The notes under the pieces: model-generated
The model's input: only the letters and a program-made list of their open reading frames with translations
Told to the model about the DNA's origin: nothing
The model's database searches: none
Source of the DNA: DATBFG01 sp036558645
Lineage (GTDB): Bacteria > Acidobacteriota > Terriglobia > Terriglobales > Acidobacteriaceae
Direction: 5' to 3'
DNA: 64,000 bases
Assembly: GCA_036558645.1 (NCBI GenBank)
Contig: DATBFG010000095.1
Location: 1 to 64,000 of the forward strand
Translations under genes and position numbers: made by a program
Part shown: one piece after another, positions 53,651-63,886 of the stretch
How the letters are laid out: the number at the start of each line of letters is the position of its first letter
Position numbering within the stretch: position 1 is the stretch's first letter

Positions 53651-55789
53651 ATGCGTAAAGTAGGTCTGGCAGTCGGAATCCTGTTTGGCCTGATCATCAT
53701 CGGCGTCCTGATCTTCTGGGCCACCTTCGACGTGAACAACTATCGCGGTCGGATTCAGTCTGAGCTTCAGACTCGATTGGGACGTCAAGTCAGCCTCGGT
53801 CAGATGCACCTTAGTCTCTTTCCACCGAGTTTCCAGGTGGCGAACGTCTCAATTTCCGACGACCCGGCCTATCGCGATCCCAAGCCTTTTGTACAAGCCC
53901 AGCAGGTAAGCATTGCCATCAAACTTCTTCCCCTCCTGCACAAGGATGTACAAATCGATTCCATCGAGCTGAAGCGGCCCAGCGTCGAGCTGATAAAGGA
54001 CAGGCAGGGTGTCTGGAACTTCTCATCGATCGGAAATAAGAATCCGCCATCCAAGCCTGAGTCAGGTGAATCTGGCGGTGGCGGCAGCTTGTCACTGGCC
54101 AAGCTGGCAATCACAGATGGCCTGGTTGGCATCACCGACCTTCAAGCGGGACATCCGCGGGCGGTTTACGATCATATCGATATAACTCTGAAAGACTTCA
54201 TCCCTCATCAGCCATTCTCGATCGAGGCCGCCGCGCACTTACCCGGCGGCGGTAACCAACTCATCAAGCTCGCGGGAAATGGCGGCCCGATACCTCCCAA
54301 CGATCCGGCCTCCACGCCGTTTCAGGGCAACCTTAATTTGACGAACGTAGCCATATCCGGATTGAAGCAGTTTTTGAATTCGCCTGCCGTCAAAAACATC
54401 GAAGGCACTCTGTCTGGCGAAACCAAGATCAAGAGCCAGGCGGGAAAGCTCTCGGCGAACGGCAAGACGACCATTCAGAATGCGCGCATCAATGGACTGG
54501 ATGTCGGATATCCCATCGCCGCCGATTACGACCTGAGCGACGACCTGAACGCTTCACTGATGAACATCACGCGCGGAAGCGTGAAATTAGGCCAGACTCC
54601 CCTGGCCGTGACGGGAACCATAAACACCAAGCCAACGCCTGCCGACATCAACTTGCATATCACGGCCACGAATGTTGCCATCGCAGAAGCGGCGCGCCTC
54701 GCTTCAGCTTTCGGCGTGGCATTTGCACCAGGCACTACCGTGAACGGCCAATTAAGCGCCAACCTCCAGGCGCGCGGAGCAGCCGACAAACCGGCCCTGA
54801 ACGGAACGGTGTCCGCCTCGAATGTGCAAGTCAGCGGCAAGGATATAGCTCAGCCGGTTCAGGTGAAAGCGGTCACGTTCAATTTGAATCCGAATGAGAT
54901 TCGCTCCAACAACTTCAACATTACATCCGGCGGAACGACAGTAAATGCATTGGTCGGGGTAAAGAATTACACCTCGGCAAATCCAATCGTGGACTCCACC
55001 CTGCAAGCCCCGAATGCCCAGTTACCCGCTGTTCTTGCGATGGCGAAGGCCTATGGCGTAACGGGCCTCGACAAGATCACCGGTGCGGGAGCAATGAATT
55101 TGAACATGCATCTCGCCGGTCCCGTTCAGTCGCTGACTTCTTCCCAGGTGATGCGTGCCCTGAATGGAAATCTGAACCTTGGACTCAACAACATCCGCGT
55201 GGCCGGAACAGATGTGAATCATCAACTCGCGAGCATCGCTGGCTTCCTTAAGCCCGGACAAAGCGATAAGGGATACACCAACATCACGAAGCTTACCGGA
55301 AACATTCTCGTAAAGGACGGCATCGCACAGACCAATAATCTTCAGGCCTTGCTTGACATCGGAAACATCGGAGCTACAGGAACCGCGGACCTGGTTACGC
55401 AGGCTTTGAATATGAAAGCAAATGCAGTTCTTTCGAAGGCGACAAGCCAGCAGGTAGGCGGAACCGGCATTGGCGGCTACATGAACACTGCGCTGTCTAA
55501 CAGTCAGGGTGAAATCGTTGTGCCGGTGCTTGTGACGGGAACATTTCAGAATCCGCACTTCGCGCCCGACATGCAGAGTATCGCCCAGATGAAACTCAAG
55601 GGCCTTGTGCCGGACTTCAATAATCCCAGCAGCGGTATCCTCGGCATGCTTGGCGGAAAGCAGGGGGCCAAGGCGCAACCCGGCCAAGCCGGTCAAGAGA
55701 GTCCGCAAAACCAGGTGCAGGACATGTTGGGTGGACTTTTTGGTAGCAAAAAGAAACAGCCGCCGCCGAAGAAGCAGCCTCCCAAGTAG
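53651..55789 (+). CDS. AsmA-family envelope protein
   Basis: Large envelope protein (about 712 aa): a short basic N-terminus, one membrane helix (about 6-28, VGLAVGILFGLIIIGVLIFWATF), then the AsmA opening NNYRGRIQSELQTRLGRQVSLGQMHLSLFPPSFQVANVSI, and a long repetitive beta-sheet region typical of bridge-like lipid-transport or outer-membrane-assembly proteins. The C-terminus is Gly/Lys/Pro-rich (KKKQPPPKKQPPK). Members aid phospholipid transport to the outer membrane. ATG at 53651 is used; a TTG at 53639 is less likely. Its nearest downstream gene is a kinase 150 bases away. Confidence 0.85.
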   Translation: MRKVGLAVGILFGLIIIGVLIFWATFDVNNYRGRIQSELQTRLGRQVSLGQMHLSLFPPSFQVANVSISDDPAYRDPKPFVQAQQVSIAIKLLPLLHKDVQIDSIELKRPSVELIKDRQGVWNFSSIGNKNPPSKPESGESGGGGSLSLAKLAITDGLVGITDLQAGHPRAVYDHIDITLKDFIPHQPFSIEAAAHLPGGGNQLIKLAGNGGPIPPNDPASTPFQGNLNLTNVAISGLKQFLNSPAVKNIEGTLSGETKIKSQAGKLSANGKTTIQNARINGLDVGYPIAADYDLSDDLNASLMNITRGSVKLGQTPLAVTGTINTKPTPADINLHITATNVAIAEAARLASAFGVAFAPGTTVNGQLSANLQARGAADKPALNGTVSASNVQVSGKDIAQPVQVKAVTFNLNPNEIRSNNFNITSGGTTVNALVGVKNYTSANPIVDSTLQAPNAQLPAVLAMAKAYGVTGLDKITGAGAMNLNMHLAGPVQSLTSSQVMRALNGNLNLGLNNIRVAGTDVNHQLASIAGFLKPGQSDKGYTNITKLTGNILVKDGIAQTNNLQALLDIGNIGATGTADLVTQALNMKANAVLSKATSQQVGGTGIGGYMNTALSNSQGEIVVPVLVTGTFQNPHFAPDMQSIAQMKLKGLVPDFNNPSSGILGMLGGKQGAKAQPGQAGQESPQNQVQDMLGGLFGSKKKQPPPKKQPPK

Positions 55790-55940
55790 AGTGGTTATTC
55801 CCGACCCTTAAAGGGTTGCCAATTAGTTTGTAGGTTTCAGAAGGTTGGAAGGTTCATGCTATGTTTAGCCTCTCCGACCCTACGAGAACGCGCGATAGCC
55901 CAAGTGCAGAGTACCCTAGAACTTGTTGTATCCTCAGGGC

Positions 55941-57284
55941 GTGACGCGCTCGGTCGCTGCCAGAAAATCCCCGACCACAGGCCTGTTTCTTGGCTTGATG
56001 ATCACGCTCGCCGCAGTCATTGCCTATTCCGTTTACATCACTTTTCAGATCTCCGGGTTGCGCACGTTGCAGAACGACATGGTCGATCGTAACCGTAAGG
56101 ACTCGCTTCAGCTCCTGCGCATCCAAAATGACCTGAACTCCATCGCTGTAGGCATGCGGGACATGCTGGACAACGATGAGCCTTATCCCCTGACGGCATG
56201 GTCCGCACAATTTGATCGGATCCGCGCCGACCTCGACGATGCCCTTCGAGCCGAGGAACAGGTTGCTCCGACTCGCCGCACTCCAGAGCAGCGGGAATAT
56301 CTGCGCTCCAACCTCGCACAGTTCTGGGACGCCATGGGCCGCACATTCGCTCTGGCTCGCGACGGCAAAGATGCGGAGGCGCGTTCTCAAATTCGGCTTT
56401 CGTTGCAGGCGCGGCAGGCGGCCCTCACATCCGCAGTGGCCCGGTTACTCGTGGAGAACAACGAGAGTGAACAGGAAGCTGCCTTGCGAGTGAGCGAAAT
56501 TTATGATCGAGTGCAGCGGCAAGTCTACTTTTTTCTTGCGGCCACGCTTCTGGCGATTTTGCTCACCGGGCTCTACATGATTCGGTGGAATCGGCGCCTG
56601 TTCGCGCATCTTGCTGCCCTCTCGGAACAACGCAGCGAACTCGCTCAAAAGCTCATCTCCACGCAGGAATCAACCTTGCGTTACATCTCGCGGGAATTGC
56701 ACGACGAATTCGGTCAGATTCTTACTGCGATAGGGTCCATGCTCAGTCGCTCGGGAGGCCGAATTCCCGAGGGATCACCGTTGCGTGCCGATCTGCGCGA
56801 AGTAGCGGAGATAGCCCAAAATACACTGGAAAAGGTCCGTACATTGTCCCAGGCCCTGCATCCAGTCATGCTTGACGAGGCCGGCCTAGAGAGCACACTT
56901 GATTGGTACATCCCCACGGTGGAAAGACAAACCGGCATTGACATATCCTATGAAAAGTCCGGAACTTCCTTTGAAGTAGACGGGAATATTGGTATCCACA
57001 TGTATCGCGTGCTTCAGGAAGCCATGAACAACGTAACTCGGCACTCTGGAGCCCGCAACGCGTGGGTGCGTTTGCAGTTCCTGCCGTCGGCCTTGCGCCT
57101 TGAGGTGGAAGATCATGGCACAGGTTTTGCGGCGCAGAAAACGCAACAAGGCATCGGTTTGGTTGCCATGCGCGAGCGTTCCGAGTTGCTCGCTGGCAAG
57201 CTGGAATTTCTCACCCCAACTGAAGGCGGCACGCTGGTTCGATTGACCGTGCCCGTGGAAAAACAGGATGCAGTCACCGAATAA
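55941..57284 (+). CDS. membrane histidine kinase, NarX/LiaS-type (HisKA_3)
   Basis: Sensor kinase (447 aa). Two membrane helices (about 14-34 and 195-214) bracket an extracytoplasmic sensing region (about 35-194) rich in charged helices. The cytoplasmic part has the HisKA_3 box SRELHDEFGQIL (H254) and a HATPase_c domain with EAMNNVTRHSGA, EDHGTGFA and GIGLVAMRER. The start is uncertain: GTG at 55941 with AGGG two bases away, or TTG at 55923; neither has a strong ribosome site. Its 3' end overlaps the regulator gene by 17 bases, and the unit continues into the CRTAC1-like gene. Confidence 0.87.
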   Translation: MTRSVAARKSPTTGLFLGLMITLAAVIAYSVYITFQISGLRTLQNDMVDRNRKDSLQLLRIQNDLNSIAVGMRDMLDNDEPYPLTAWSAQFDRIRADLDDALRAEEQVAPTRRTPEQREYLRSNLAQFWDAMGRTFALARDGKDAEARSQIRLSLQARQAALTSAVARLLVENNESEQEAALRVSEIYDRVQRQVYFFLAATLLAILLTGLYMIRWNRRLFAHLAALSEQRSELAQKLISTQESTLRYISRELHDEFGQILTAIGSMLSRSGGRIPEGSPLRADLREVAEIAQNTLEKVRTLSQALHPVMLDEAGLESTLDWYIPTVERQTGIDISYEKSGTSFEVDGNIGIHMYRVLQEAMNNVTRHSGARNAWVRLQFLPSALRLEVEDHGTGFAAQKTQQGIGLVAMRERSELLAGKLEFLTPTEGGTLVRLTVPVEKQDAVTE

Positions 57285-57903
57285 AATCACGGTTCTCCTT
57301 GTAGATGATCATGCTTTGGTGCGGCGTGGTTTTCGCCGCATGCTGGAAGACGCGTCAGATATGCACGTTGTGGGCGAAGCCAGCGATGCCAACGAAGCGC
57401 TTCAACTGGCGAAAGACCTGCATCCGCAAGTTGTGGTCATGGATTGTGCCCTTCCCGGCACGAATGGAATTTCCGCAATCCGCCCCTTGCTGGAGATTTC
57501 CCCGGAGAGCGTTGTGGTCATGCTCAGCATGCACACCGAAGAGACTCTGGTAAGGCAGGCTCTCTCGGCTGGAGCCAAGGGATACCTCCTCAAGAACGCC
57601 GTTGATCTCGATCTGGGGACCGCAATTCGAAAGGTTGCCGCCGGTGAAGTCGTTCTCGACGAACAGCTCGCGCCTCCACACCTCTTGAAGGGAGAACGCG
57701 ATTATGCGCTGACGCCGCGTGAACTTGAAATCCTGCAACTCATTGTCGATGGCAAATCGAACAAGGAGATCGCAACTCAATTGAATCTGAGCGCCAATAC
57801 CGTCGCCGTCCACCGCGCCAACATGATGGATGCTCTTGGTATTCACAAAACCGCAGAGTTGGTCGTGTACGCCATTCGGAACGGTTTGGTGAACATTCCT
57901 TGA
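57268..57903 (+). CDS. NarL/FixJ-family response regulator
   Basis: Two-domain regulator (211 aa): receiver with DD at 13-14, phospho-acceptor D59 in VVMDCALPG and a conserved K near 110; C-terminal LuxR-type HTH (about 145-205) with LTPRELEILQLIVDGKSNKEIATQLNLS split by its loops. It is presumably phosphorylated by the kinase it overlaps, and its stop overlaps the next start (TTGA). Targets are unknown; the adjacent CRTAC1-like gene may be one. Confidence 0.9.
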   Translation: MQSPNKITVLLVDDHALVRRGFRRMLEDASDMHVVGEASDANEALQLAKDLHPQVVVMDCALPGTNGISAIRPLLEISPESVVVMLSMHTEETLVRQALSAGAKGYLLKNAVDLDLGTAIRKVAAGEVVLDEQLAPPHLLKGERDYALTPRELEILQLIVDGKSNKEIATQLNLSANTVAVHRANMMDALGIHKTAELVVYAIRNGLVNIP

Positions 57904-59591
57904 ATCGGCGTTCTTTCCTTTTCGGTTCTGCCAGCCTGGCTCTGGCTTCACAATTGCGATCACCGCTGGCCTGGGGAGCATCGACCAGTCCGGGCTTCCG
58001 CTTTGCGGACGTGACCTCGCAGGCTGGAATCAACTTCCATCACAACAGCGGTGCGTATGGCGGCAAGCTTCTTCCTGAAACGCTCGGCTCGGGTTGCGCC
58101 TTCCTCGATTACGATCGTGATGGATGGCAGGACATCCTACTGATCAATGGAATGGACTGGCCAGGCCACCCGCGCTCGCGCACAACCCTTCGCCTCTATC
58201 GGAACAACCGCAACGGCACGTTTTCTGATGTGACCCGGCAATCGGGTCTTGACATCGAGATGTATGGGATGGGCGTCGCCGTGGGTGATTATGACAATGA
58301 TGGATTCCCCGACATCCTGGTCACCTGCGTCGGCCAGAACCAATTATTTAGAAATACCGGTAAGGGAACTTTTCAGAATGTGACCCGCGCTGCTGGCCTC
58401 GGCGGAAGACAGGGGTTCAGCACATCTGCCACATGGGTGGACTATGACCGTGACGGACGCCTCGATTTGTTCGTCTGCAACTACGTGAAATGGTCGATGG
58501 ATCATGACGTTTTCTGCAGCTTGGATGGCAAGCACAAATCGTACTGCACGCCTGAGGCCTACCGGGGACAAACCTGCTGGCTCTTTCACAATCGCGGAGA
58601 CGGCACCTTCGAAGACGTGACTGCCAGTAGCGGTATCTTCGACAGTAGCTCGAAATCGCTCGGCGTGGTCATGATCGACTACGACCGTAATGGCTGGCCC
58701 GACCTTCTTGTAGCCAATGACACTCAGCCCAACAAGCTCTATCGCAATCAACGTAACGGAACCTTCAAGGAAGTTGGCGTCGAGGCCGGAGTTGCTCTGA
58801 CCACTGAAGGCAAGGCTCGAGCCGGCATGGGGGTGGATGTTGCGGACTTCGACAATTCGGGCAATCTCGGTATCGCCATCACGAATTTCGACAACGAGAT
58901 GATCGGCTTCTACCGTGCTGGCAAGAACGGTTCCTTCGACGACGTGGCCGTCAGCACTGGCGTTGGACTTCCTTCCCGCAACACGCTGGGATTTGGGCTT
59001 GCCTTCTTTGATGCCGATCTGGACGGCGATCAGGATCTGCTAGTAGTCAATGGACATATCGACGATACCGTCCGCAATATACGCGGCAACGTTGGCTATG
59101 CCCAGGCGCCGCAACTATTCTTGAACAACAATGGTACCTTTCACGACGCTGTGGCCGATGTTGGTGATCAGTTCGGTCAGCCGCGCGTCGGTCGCGGCTT
59201 GGCCCATGGCGACTTCGACCGCGATGGCGATGTAGATGTTCTCATGACGACTAATAATGGGCCGGCATTTCTTTTCCGCAACGACCAGCTCGCCGGCAAC
59301 CGAAGCATACGGTTTCATCTCACCGGCTCGCAGTCGAATCGGGACGCAATCGGGGCAACGGTTCGAATCTTTCACGGCGGATCAAGCCAGATGCGCGTGG
59401 CAAAAGGTTCCTCCAGCTATCTGTCCCAGTCAGAACTGCCCCTGACCTTTGGCCTGGGAAAGAGAGACACGGTAGAGCGTGTTGTGATCGACTGGCCGAA
59501 CGGAAGAACAGAGGAGTATAAGAATATCTCCGCCGGCCGAGGATATAGTTGCGTTGAGGGTAAGAATATTGCCCCGATGGATGGGTTCTAA
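57900..59591 (+). CDS. exported VCBS/ASPIC-UnbV (CRTAC1-like) protein
   Basis: A 563-residue protein with an N-terminal twin-arginine-like signal (NRRSFLFGSASLALA). Seven FG-GAP/VCBS repeats carry calcium-binding DxDxDG loops, for example DYDRDGWQD, DYDNDGFPD, DADLDGDQD and DFDRDGDVD. The C-terminus has an ASPIC/UnbV domain with RFHLTGSQSNRDAIGATV. Such proteins are abundant in Acidobacteriota and Planctomycetes with no assigned function; a role in surface or carbohydrate binding is likely. The TTG start overlaps the regulator stop by four bases, so it is co-translated with the two-component pair. Confidence 0.85.
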   Translation: MNRRSFLFGSASLALASQLRSPLAWGASTSPGFRFADVTSQAGINFHHNSGAYGGKLLPETLGSGCAFLDYDRDGWQDILLINGMDWPGHPRSRTTLRLYRNNRNGTFSDVTRQSGLDIEMYGMGVAVGDYDNDGFPDILVTCVGQNQLFRNTGKGTFQNVTRAAGLGGRQGFSTSATWVDYDRDGRLDLFVCNYVKWSMDHDVFCSLDGKHKSYCTPEAYRGQTCWLFHNRGDGTFEDVTASSGIFDSSSKSLGVVMIDYDRNGWPDLLVANDTQPNKLYRNQRNGTFKEVGVEAGVALTTEGKARAGMGVDVADFDNSGNLGIAITNFDNEMIGFYRAGKNGSFDDVAVSTGVGLPSRNTLGFGLAFFDADLDGDQDLLVVNGHIDDTVRNIRGNVGYAQAPQLFLNNNGTFHDAVADVGDQFGQPRVGRGLAHGDFDRDGDVDVLMTTNNGPAFLFRNDQLAGNRSIRFHLTGSQSNRDAIGATVRIFHGGSSQMRVAKGSSSYLSQSELPLTFGLGKRDTVERVVIDWPNGRTEEYKNISAGRGYSCVEGKNIAPMDGF

Positions 59592-59776
59592 TCTCGATGG
59601 TTTCTAACAAACAGGTCGCCATCCCGATCTGCCCTCCCTTCGACGAAGAGAAACTGTCAAGCTGATGACCAAAGACCGCCGACAGTTGTTAGGGCTAACT
59701 TACAACCCATAATCCTGTTAAACTCATGACGTCGTTCACTCGGCCAGGTACGTAATAAGTTTCCGCGGAGACGTCC

Positions 59777-61480
59777 GTGCCGGTTATCGTCCGAGTTTTG
59801 CATTTCGTTGTCCTAAGCAGTCTCCTCTCGTACGCCTTCGCTCAGAATGCCCCTCCGACTCCGCAGACAAAGCTGGCGTCGTTACCCATTTCGAAATCCC
59901 AGCATGTTAAGCTCCCACCTCCAAAGCTCACCGACAAGGAGAAACAGGGTCTGCGGCTGATCGACTCTGCCTTGACCGAAGCCACTGCGCTATCACCCGA
60001 CATGCGCGCGTTCGTGGAGTGGCGGGCAGCCAATGGCCTTGCCAAGTACGACGCGAAGAGGTCCTTAGCCTTACTGGAGAGCGCATTCACCAGCGCGACC
60101 GAAATCGGTTCGCCCAGTAGTACCCAAGAAAAATGTTTCTCCGATCCGCATTGCCGCATTATGCAGATTCTGCAGCTTAGCATTCTGAGGGACCTTATTA
60201 AGATGTCGCCGGAGAAAGCTTCTGAGTTGGCGTTGAAGGTGGATTCCTTCACGAAGGCAAGAATCGAGAGTAGCCTTCTGGATCAGTACATTGAAAAGAA
60301 ACAACTGGATCGTGCCAAAGCTCTGCTAGACGAGCAGGCAGGAAGTGATGATTATCCTTATTACGCAGCAGGCTCGTTGATGGATGCGATACCCGATACG
60401 CGTCGCGATGAGCGAATCGCCATCTTTGCCCAGGCCCTCAACAACTTTCAGCAGACCGCTACGGAGATGGAGCCCGATCCGTATGACTTTGCAGCCTTGT
60501 TGGTGCGGTTCTGGCGGCAACTGCCTCCTGCCATGGCAATGGGTGCAGTGGATTCGATATTGCACAAAACGAAGGACTACGAGGAAGCATCCCCCAAGCT
60601 CCCGATGGCAATTACCACATCGACAAAGGGCATGCTCAATTTTTCTTCGATCTACGAGTTGCGTTTGTTCGAGTTGATGCCGATCATTCGCGAACTTGAT
60701 AGCGCGCATGCCGAGGCGCTTCTTCGCGAACATGCGGAGGTCCGAAACAGCATCCTCGAACATCCAAATGGCTTGAACTCCTTAGATGACAAGTTTGATA
60801 AGCCACTCGATCCCAAAGATGATTCCATACCCGCAATCATCGATATGGGTCGCGTTTATGATGCCCCCATGCAAACAGACCAAGCATACATCCTTCAGGA
60901 GGAAGCACGCATTCAGGACCTTGCCGATCGAAATCCAAAGCAGGCCCTCGCTGAGGTGTATACCCTTCCCGAACTTAATCAGAGTGGCAGCCACCCGCGA
61001 ATGAACCTGTTTTACCTGGTAGCAGAGCGCACTATTAACAAAGATCCATCTGTCTGTCGAACTGCACTCAGCGAGATTCGTAAGAGTGTATCGTCATTAA
61101 AGCCCGAGTCTCAGGCACTTGAACTCTTGCATGTGGCGGATCTTTATATCCAACTCCACGCGCAGGAGGACGTCGTTGAGACCTTGCATGAAACACTCAA
61201 GGTAATTGATGACCTGTATGACAAAGATAGCGACCTGAAAGACCCCAATCTTGCTTTCAAAGGGACATGGCCTTCGACCCAGTTCTGGGGTCGTTGCGTA
61301 ACCATAGCGGCGCGGATTTCCCCTCAATTGGTGGAAGAAATTATTAGTCAAATACAGGATCCCGAGATTCTCTCCTACGAAAAAGTCATGTATGCGAATG
61401 GCCTCCTTGGCGCGCCGCATATTGATCTGCAGGTTGCACAAAATCACAAGGATTCCGATCACTTTTTCAGTGCTCGATAA
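59777..61480 (+). CDS. exported all-helical protein of unknown function
   Basis: A 567-residue protein with a signal peptide ending in YAFAQ, a Pro-rich stretch, then about 500 residues of alpha-helical repeats resembling TPR or solenoid arrays (ASELALKVDSF, QLDRAKALLDEQAG, AEALLREHAEVRN). Start GTG at 59777 has GGAG about six bases upstream. In the 185-base upstream gap, TTGTTA with an 18-base spacer to TAATCC (about 59687-59716) is a weak promoter candidate. No domain recognised. It is likely a periplasmic scaffold, but this is inferred only from predicted fold. Confidence 0.65.
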   Translation: MPVIVRVLHFVVLSSLLSYAFAQNAPPTPQTKLASLPISKSQHVKLPPPKLTDKEKQGLRLIDSALTEATALSPDMRAFVEWRAANGLAKYDAKRSLALLESAFTSATEIGSPSSTQEKCFSDPHCRIMQILQLSILRDLIKMSPEKASELALKVDSFTKARIESSLLDQYIEKKQLDRAKALLDEQAGSDDYPYYAAGSLMDAIPDTRRDERIAIFAQALNNFQQTATEMEPDPYDFAALLVRFWRQLPPAMAMGAVDSILHKTKDYEEASPKLPMAITTSTKGMLNFSSIYELRLFELMPIIRELDSAHAEALLREHAEVRNSILEHPNGLNSLDDKFDKPLDPKDDSIPAIIDMGRVYDAPMQTDQAYILQEEARIQDLADRNPKQALAEVYTLPELNQSGSHPRMNLFYLVAERTINKDPSVCRTALSEIRKSVSSLKPESQALELLHVADLYIQLHAQEDVVETLHETLKVIDDLYDKDSDLKDPNLAFKGTWPSTQFWGRCVTIAARISPQLVEEIISQIQDPEILSYEKVMYANGLLGAPHIDLQVAQNHKDSDHFFSAR

Positions 61481-61669
61481 CCCCCTAGAACTCCTTTCAT
61501 TGTGCAAACTTTTGCTTAGTCTTATGCAGGAACGCTGAAACTCCTACCCACCCAATAGCTTATTTTGGAATCCAACTTGCTCTTACTGAGGTTGACGTCT
61601 TCGGTCGGCCGAAGTCCGAGGGCCTTGAAAGCCGCGTCTGACAAGGGTTTGCGGCAGTTGGAGAAATTT

Positions 61670-61984
61670 ATGAAAACGACTCTCATTCTATTCTGTTTAC
61701 TGTGCACGGCCACGGCATTTGGCCAGGCATTTGGCGGAGCTTTAAGCACTGAACCCATCATTATTCAGCCAGTGACGCATCCGCAGCATGCGTCGCAACT
61801 ACCCATGCTCCAGGAGCAAAGTCTTTATTACGTTTCGACATCCGTCATCACTGCTCACGGCGAACGGCCTCTCTGGGAATTCGCAACTCAAACCAGGGAA
61901 GTACCTCTCGGCGACCTCGCTCGTCTCTTCAGGGAGGGTCACGAAGACAAGAGAAAAGCAAATAAGGTTTGGGAGAACCAATAA
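61670..61984 (+). CDS. small exported protein of unknown function
   Basis: A 104-residue protein with a clear signal peptide (MKTTLILFCLLCTATAFGQA). The mature part is short, with a central beta-rich stretch (LYYVSTSVITAHGERPLWEFA) and an acidic-basic C-terminus. ATG at 61670 has GGAG about seven bases upstream; longer starts lack the signal peptide. No family recognised. Located 190 bases after the helical protein and convergent with the GH127 gene. Confidence 0.65.
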   Translation: MKTTLILFCLLCTATAFGQAFGGALSTEPIIIQPVTHPQHASQLPMLQEQSLYYVSTSVITAHGERPLWEFATQTREVPLGDLARLFREGHEDKRKANKVWENQ

Positions 61985-62068
61985 CGTCGCTCGGGTCATC
62001 CCAAGCGTACGTTGAGTAGACGAGACAGTGAGCCGCCTTTGTGCACTTCTATTTCTGCCCCGCTACCG

Positions 62069-63886
62069 TTACTTAACCATCAGATAAGTCGAATATTGCT
62101 GATCTGAAATTGCGGTAAAAGGCCGTAAACGGAATGATGTGTTATCCGTTTGAACGATCCATTCTGAATTGCCCGTACTCTTCGCGGATAGCAACTCCTG
62201 ACCGCTGACCTGCGGTAGCTTGTCAGCGATTGCAAACAGTACGGTTGGACCCGCCAAGAGCGCGACTGTCCTAGGATGTCGTGAATCGATCGGTTCCAAC
62301 CGCATCCTCAGTGGCAATTCCAACTCCACGTGATCTGTTCCTTTCCAGGTTCGTTGGATCGTAAAGAATTGTCCGGGACGAACGACCGCGGACATGCGCT
62401 TGCCATTCACCGAAACCGAAGCTCCGTTAGCCCAAGATGGAATTCGCAATCTTAGGGCAAAATCCAGCTGCCGCGATGGGCTCACATCGATCCTGATCTG
62501 GCTGTCAGTTGGATAGGAAGTCTCCTGCGAAATTGAAACCTGTGTCCCATCTTGAGTCCACCTCAGCGACGAGGGCATGTAAAGGTTGACGTAGACGCCA
62601 TCGCGATCGTGGAAGTAGGAACTAATCCAATAGTCCGTAGCTATCTGCGGCATGGTGCCGGAACAGCAGGGCCATCGGTGTTCGCAGTAAACTTTCTGCG
62701 CTTTGAAGTTGTAATCCGAATAATAAAAAGTTCTTCCGTCCGGCTGCAACGGAAGCGCTCCCAGAATCGTGTTGTACATAACCTGTTCCATGCTGTCGCC
62801 GTATTGTGAATTGCCGGTCACACGAAGCAGATAGCGGGTCAATTTGAAATGTGCGTAAGCGCCACAAGGAGTTTCGAAGCTATGATGCGTGTTTTGCAGG
62901 CTTGCCTCCACATCGTCACTGTTAGGAGCGCGCAGCGTTTCGTCCGGACCCCACCCTCCTGTTGAATAGCTTTGTGCTTGCAGAAAATCAAAGCCGTTGC
63001 TCGCCGCCAGCAGATGCCTCCGACTTCCCAGCGTCAGATAGGCTTGCATGGCCGAACACAGGGCATTCACGTGACTGTACGCGTGCCTGCCTTCGAACGG
63101 ACAGTGTCCCTCAGCCAGCGGATCAAAATACTCATCGTCGAGATAGGCCTTGCCCATCTTGAGATAGCGCTCGCCAGCCCCCCGCTGGTAAGCAAGAAAC
63201 ATGTTTTCTGGCACAGTATGCGATTCATCCCACGTGTAAGACACGTCGGTTCCGGGGCGCCAGCTTTGTCCATGCTTTATGGCCTTGCCTGGCAGGTAGG
63301 GGATTGCAGTATCTGTCGTCTGCTCCAGGATGCGGTATGCGTTCGAATCTCCTGCCCACTGATGCGAGTCAATCAGGCCGCAGACTAGCTTGTCATAGCA
63401 GTAGGCCGGAAAACGGTTCTTCAATGAATAGAACTCACCGGAAATGGTCTTCGCGTACAAGAGATTTAAACGCAGAATCTTTTCTCGAACCGCAGCGTCT
63501 TGATTGATCGCATAGGCGCGTGCAAGGGCCGATATCCACTGGCCGAACGTTGCACTCGGAGCAAACCCGGCATCAAAGGTGTGCCAGTCATAGTTAGGAT
63601 CATACTTGTACCAACCACCCAATTCCTCGCCGGGCGCCGGCTGCCCCACCATCTGGCGGAAGGGTTTCAGCAGGCTATCTTCGCTCAAGCCCATCAACAC
63701 TGCGTGAGTATTGTCAAATTGCTTGCGATGAAGTTCGCTGGTCACGGTAACGCTGCCATAGTTGAATTCATTGAGTGGCGCAGGTAAAACCGACGCCGCA
63801 ACCGTCAATGGCATGCGTACCCGGGAAGCAGCCCAGGCTGCCGTCATGACAGAAGCAGAATGCAGAAACATCCTTCGTGAAATCAT
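62069..63886 (-). CDS. GH127-family glycosidase (beta-L-arabinofuranosidase-like)
   Basis: Glycoside hydrolase (605 aa) of the DUF1680/GH127 type, exported by a twin-arginine-like signal (MISRRMFLHSASVM). The (alpha/alpha)6 barrel is followed by beta domains. Catalytic and zinc-site candidates match the family: HHSFETPCGAY with E338 and C341, and VYCEHRWPCCSGT with C401, C407 and C408. In characterised members a Glu plus three Cys hold the zinc, one Cys being the nucleophile. Spacing ETPC is one residue longer than in the characterised enzymes, so details may differ. The start overlaps the stop of the upstream partial gene (ATGA). Confidence 0.88.
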   Translation of the reverse strand: MISRRMFLHSASVMTAAWAASRVRMPLTVAASVLPAPLNEFNYGSVTVTSELHRKQFDNTHAVLMGLSEDSLLKPFRQMVGQPAPGEELGGWYKYDPNYDWHTFDAGFAPSATFGQWISALARAYAINQDAAVREKILRLNLLYAKTISGEFYSLKNRFPAYCYDKLVCGLIDSHQWAGDSNAYRILEQTTDTAIPYLPGKAIKHGQSWRPGTDVSYTWDESHTVPENMFLAYQRGAGERYLKMGKAYLDDEYFDPLAEGHCPFEGRHAYSHVNALCSAMQAYLTLGSRRHLLAASNGFDFLQAQSYSTGGWGPDETLRAPNSDDVEASLQNTHHSFETPCGAYAHFKLTRYLLRVTGNSQYGDSMEQVMYNTILGALPLQPDGRTFYYSDYNFKAQKVYCEHRWPCCSGTMPQIATDYWISSYFHDRDGVYVNLYMPSSLRWTQDGTQVSISQETSYPTDSQIRIDVSPSRQLDFALRLRIPSWANGASVSVNGKRMSAVVRPGQFFTIQRTWKGTDHVELELPLRMRLEPIDSRHPRTVALLAGPTVLFAIADKLPQVSGQELLSAKSTGNSEWIVQTDNTSFRLRPFTAISDQQYSTYLMVK

